Shown one piece after another: positions 61,920 to 64,000 of a DNA stretch of 64,000 nucleotides. The notes beneath the pieces are model-generated. The model worked only from the letters and a program-made list of their open reading frames with translations. It was not told the DNA's origin and made no database searches. Location: contig NZ_JAACJR010000008.1 in the NCBI RefSeq assembly GCF_009939225.1, forward strand, positions 679,107 to 743,106, read 5' to 3'. The DNA comes from Sediminibacterium soli. Its GTDB lineage: Bacteria > Bacteroidota > Bacteroidia > Chitinophagales > Chitinophagaceae. Made by a program: the position numbers and the translations under genes. Within the stretch, counting starts at the first letter, position 1. Each line of letters begins with the position of its first letter.

Positions 61920-64000
61920 GAAGACCCACCCAGATAAAACAAAGAGACATTACCGACTGCGGCGCAGCCTGTCTGTGTTCCGTGGCGGCCTATTACCGTT
62001 TGCGTGTACCGGTAAGCCGTATCAGGCAACATGCCGGCACAGACCAGCAGGGAACCAATGTACTGGGCATGCTGCAGGCGGCAGAAAAAATCGGGTTACG
62101 CGCAAAAGCGGCCAAAGGACCTGCGGAAAGCCTGCAGAAGATACCCCTGCCGGCCATAGCGCATGTGGTGCTTCCCAACCAGTTGCATCACTATGTGGTG
62201 ATCTACCGCGTTCGGGGAAAAAAACTTTGCATCATGGACCCCGCCGACGGAAAGCTTCATCGAAAAACAACAGAACGGTTCAATAAAGAATGGACGGGCG
62301 TAATCCTGCTATGCATTCCCGGCGAGGATTTTACCGAGGGCAACCAGGTGCAGTCCAATGCCCTGCGTTTCTGGCAACTGGTTAAACCGCATTCGGGTAT
62401 TCTTCTGCAGGCATTGACCGGGGCCGTTGTATATACCCTGCTCGGACTGAGTACATCGCTGTACCTGCAAAAGATCATTGATTTTGTGCTGACAGACGGC
62501 AATACAAGACTGCTCAACCTGTTAAGCGCACTCATGCTGCTGCTGCTGGGAGTGCAGCTGTACATAGGGGTTTTCAAAACCCTGCTGGGGCTGCAGACCG
62601 GTCAAAGCATCGACGCAAAGCTGATCCTCGGCTATTACAAACACCTGCTGCAGCTGCCGCAGCGTTTTTTCGATACCATGCGTGTAGGCGAGATCATCAG
62701 CAGGGTGAACGACGCGGTAAAGATCAGGGAGTTTATCAACGATACGGCACTGAACATGATCGTGAACTGCCTGATGATCGTTTTCTCCGCCGCCTGTATG
62801 TTTCTGTATTACTGGAAACTGGCGGCACTTACCTTACTGATCGTTCCGTTGTATAGCCTTATTTATTTTATCGGCAACCGCATCCACAAAAAATGGCAGC
62901 GTATGCTGATGGAAAGCAGTGCGGAACTGGAAACCCAGTTTGTGGAAAGCCTGACGGCTGCGGGAACCATCAAACGTTTTGGCCTGGAACAGTATGCCGG
63001 CACACGTACAGAGAAAAAGTTCGCGGATCTTTTAGACCGCATCCGGCAAAGCAGCACAAAAGGAATTTACCTGAACACATCCACCGAGTTCTGCACCAGG
63101 CTGTTCACGATCCTTTTGCTCTGGGCCGGGAGTTATTTTGTGATCAGCCGTGAACTGAGTCCCGGTGAGCTGCTTTCCTTCTATGCACTGCTGGGTTACC
63201 TCACCGCGCCGCTGGGTTCCCTGCTATCGGCCAATAAAAACATACAGGAAGCGCTGATCGCCGCAGACAGGCTGTTTGAGATCATCGACCTGGAAACGGA
63301 AGCATCACCTGCCGCCCAGCTGGTGCTCAGTGCCGGCCTGGTAGGCGATATTCATTTTTCGGCGGTATGCTTCCGGTATGGAAGCCGCACAAATGTTTTT
63401 GAGAATTTCACGGCAACCATTCAAAAAGGAAAGGCCACCGCCATCGTGGGAGAAAGCGGCAGCGGAAAGTCCACGCTGCTCTCCCTGCTGCAGAACCTGT
63501 ATCCCTTGCAGAAAGGGCATATCCGCATCGGCGATGCCGATATACGGTACATCGATAAACAAAGCCTGCGCAAACTGGTATCGGTGGTACCGCAGCACAT
63601 TGAATTATTCAGCGGCAGTATTGCCGAAAATATCGCCATCGGCGACGAACAGATGGATATGAGTCGCATACTGCAACTGGCGCGGCTGCTGGGTATTGAT
63701 GATTTTGCCAATGATCTCCCGGCGGGTTACCATACCTTGCTGCACGAACAGGGCGTAAACCTCTCCGGCGGCCAAAGACAGAGAATTGCCATTGCACGCG
63801 CTTTGTACCGCAACCCGGAGATACTGATCCTGGATGAAGCCACTTCCTCGCTGGACCCTTTCAGTGAGCAGAAAGTGCAGGAAACGCTTCGCTGGTTCGC
63901 CTCATCCGGCAAAACCATTATCGTGATCGCTCACCGGCTGAGTACCATCCGTAACTGCGATACCATTCTGGTGCTAAAACAGGGAAAGCTGATCGAAGAA
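61916..64000 (+). CDS. C39-peptidase ABC transporter (partial, runs off the window)
   Basis: 695 codons are visible, open at base 64000, so only the extreme C-terminus is missing. The start is TTG at 61916, overlapping the HlyD stop. C39 peptidase domain (1-140): QRDITDCGAACLCS with Gln9 and Cys15, His92 in HHYVVIY, Asp108 in MDPADGK. Six-helix membrane domain (about 160-440). Nucleotide-binding domain: Walker A GESGSGKS (512-519), signature LSGGQ (616-620), Walker B ILDEATSSLD (about 638-647). It should cut after Gly-Gly leaders and export the cores of the nearby precursors. Confidence 0.95.
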   Translation, partial: MRRPTQIKQRDITDCGAACLCSVAAYYRLRVPVSRIRQHAGTDQQGTNVLGMLQAAEKIGLRAKAAKGPAESLQKIPLPAIAHVVLPNQLHHYVVIYRVRGKKLCIMDPADGKLHRKTTERFNKEWTGVILLCIPGEDFTEGNQVQSNALRFWQLVKPHSGILLQALTGAVVYTLLGLSTSLYLQKIIDFVLTDGNTRLLNLLSALMLLLLGVQLYIGVFKTLLGLQTGQSIDAKLILGYYKHLLQLPQRFFDTMRVGEIISRVNDAVKIREFINDTALNMIVNCLMIVFSAACMFLYYWKLAALTLLIVPLYSLIYFIGNRIHKKWQRMLMESSAELETQFVESLTAAGTIKRFGLEQYAGTRTEKKFADLLDRIRQSSTKGIYLNTSTEFCTRLFTILLLWAGSYFVISRELSPGELLSFYALLGYLTAPLGSLLSANKNIQEALIAADRLFEIIDLETEASPAAQLVLSAGLVGDIHFSAVCFRYGSRTNVFENFTATIQKGKATAIVGESGSGKSTLLSLLQNLYPLQKGHIRIGDADIRYIDKQSLRKLVSVVPQHIELFSGSIAENIAIGDEQMDMSRILQLARLLGIDDFANDLPAGYHTLLHEQGVNLSGGQRQRIAIARALYRNPEILILDEATSSLDPFSEQKVQETLRWFASSGKTIIVIAHRLSTIRNCDTILVLKQGKLIEE

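Overview
The window looks like a chromosomal stretch of a Bacteroidota bacterium, most likely of the Chitinophagaceae/Chitinophagales. Reasons: families largely restricted to this phylum (DUF5683, DUF5686, DUF4251, DUF3810, DUF4846, DUF4382); the order parB-DUF5683-dapB; an SDR-type L-threonine dehydrogenase; promoters of the form TTTG-N20-TAnnTTTG instead of sigma70 boxes; and few clear Shine-Dalgarno sequences. Most of the content is housekeeping or typical accessory genes. Family names come from recognising motifs by eye; no database search was run.

Layout. 0-9 kb: parB, DUF5683, dapB, two outer-membrane barrels around an Rrf2 regulator, threonine dehydrogenase, kdsA, a PspC protein and aconitase. 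9-18 kb: a frameshifted ORF6N pseudogene, a DinB-fold protein, dnaK, a DUF5686 outer-membrane protein, a large beta-helix protein and a DUF4382 lipoprotein. 18.5-24 kb: the mutagenesis cassette imuA-imuB-dnaE2, coupled by TGATG stop/start overlaps and preceded by a 27-base palindrome. 24-34 kb: hemN, a Crp/Fnr-AhpD-like pair, tRNA-Leu(GAG) with tandemly duplicated 3' fragments, a VOC protein, argS, GtrA, DUF4251, and a DUF2130 gene overlapping a kinase-like gene. 34-50 kb: phosphopantetheinyl transferase, dcd, tspO, DUF3810, the yceD-rpmF-plsX lipid/ribosome cluster, cystathionine beta-synthase and a LysR regulator, DUF4846, a metal-receptor protein, two unrelated fructose-bisphosphate aldolases (class II then class I), accD, smpB and a flavin amine oxidase. 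50-59.6 kb: smc, two overlapping glycosyltransferases of lower G+C, a decayed gene remnant, ftsE, purM, ribF and a small XRE regulator.

59.6-64 kb is the most interesting part: a bacteriocin-type secretion locus. It holds two short precursors with double-glycine leaders, a strong hairpin, two 35-residue paralogous membrane peptides, an HlyD-type adaptor, and a C39-peptidase ABC transporter that runs off the window end. The two 35-residue peptides share a short motif with the core of the second precursor.

A second theme is intergenic: at about eight places the gaps hold strings of short reiterated words (variants of GGATTAGTGGATTGG, CTCTGCG, GTTCCCTG, AATTTGAAAAT and others). The words usually return in inverted orientation and so build long hairpins, sometimes with a perfect terminator nested inside.
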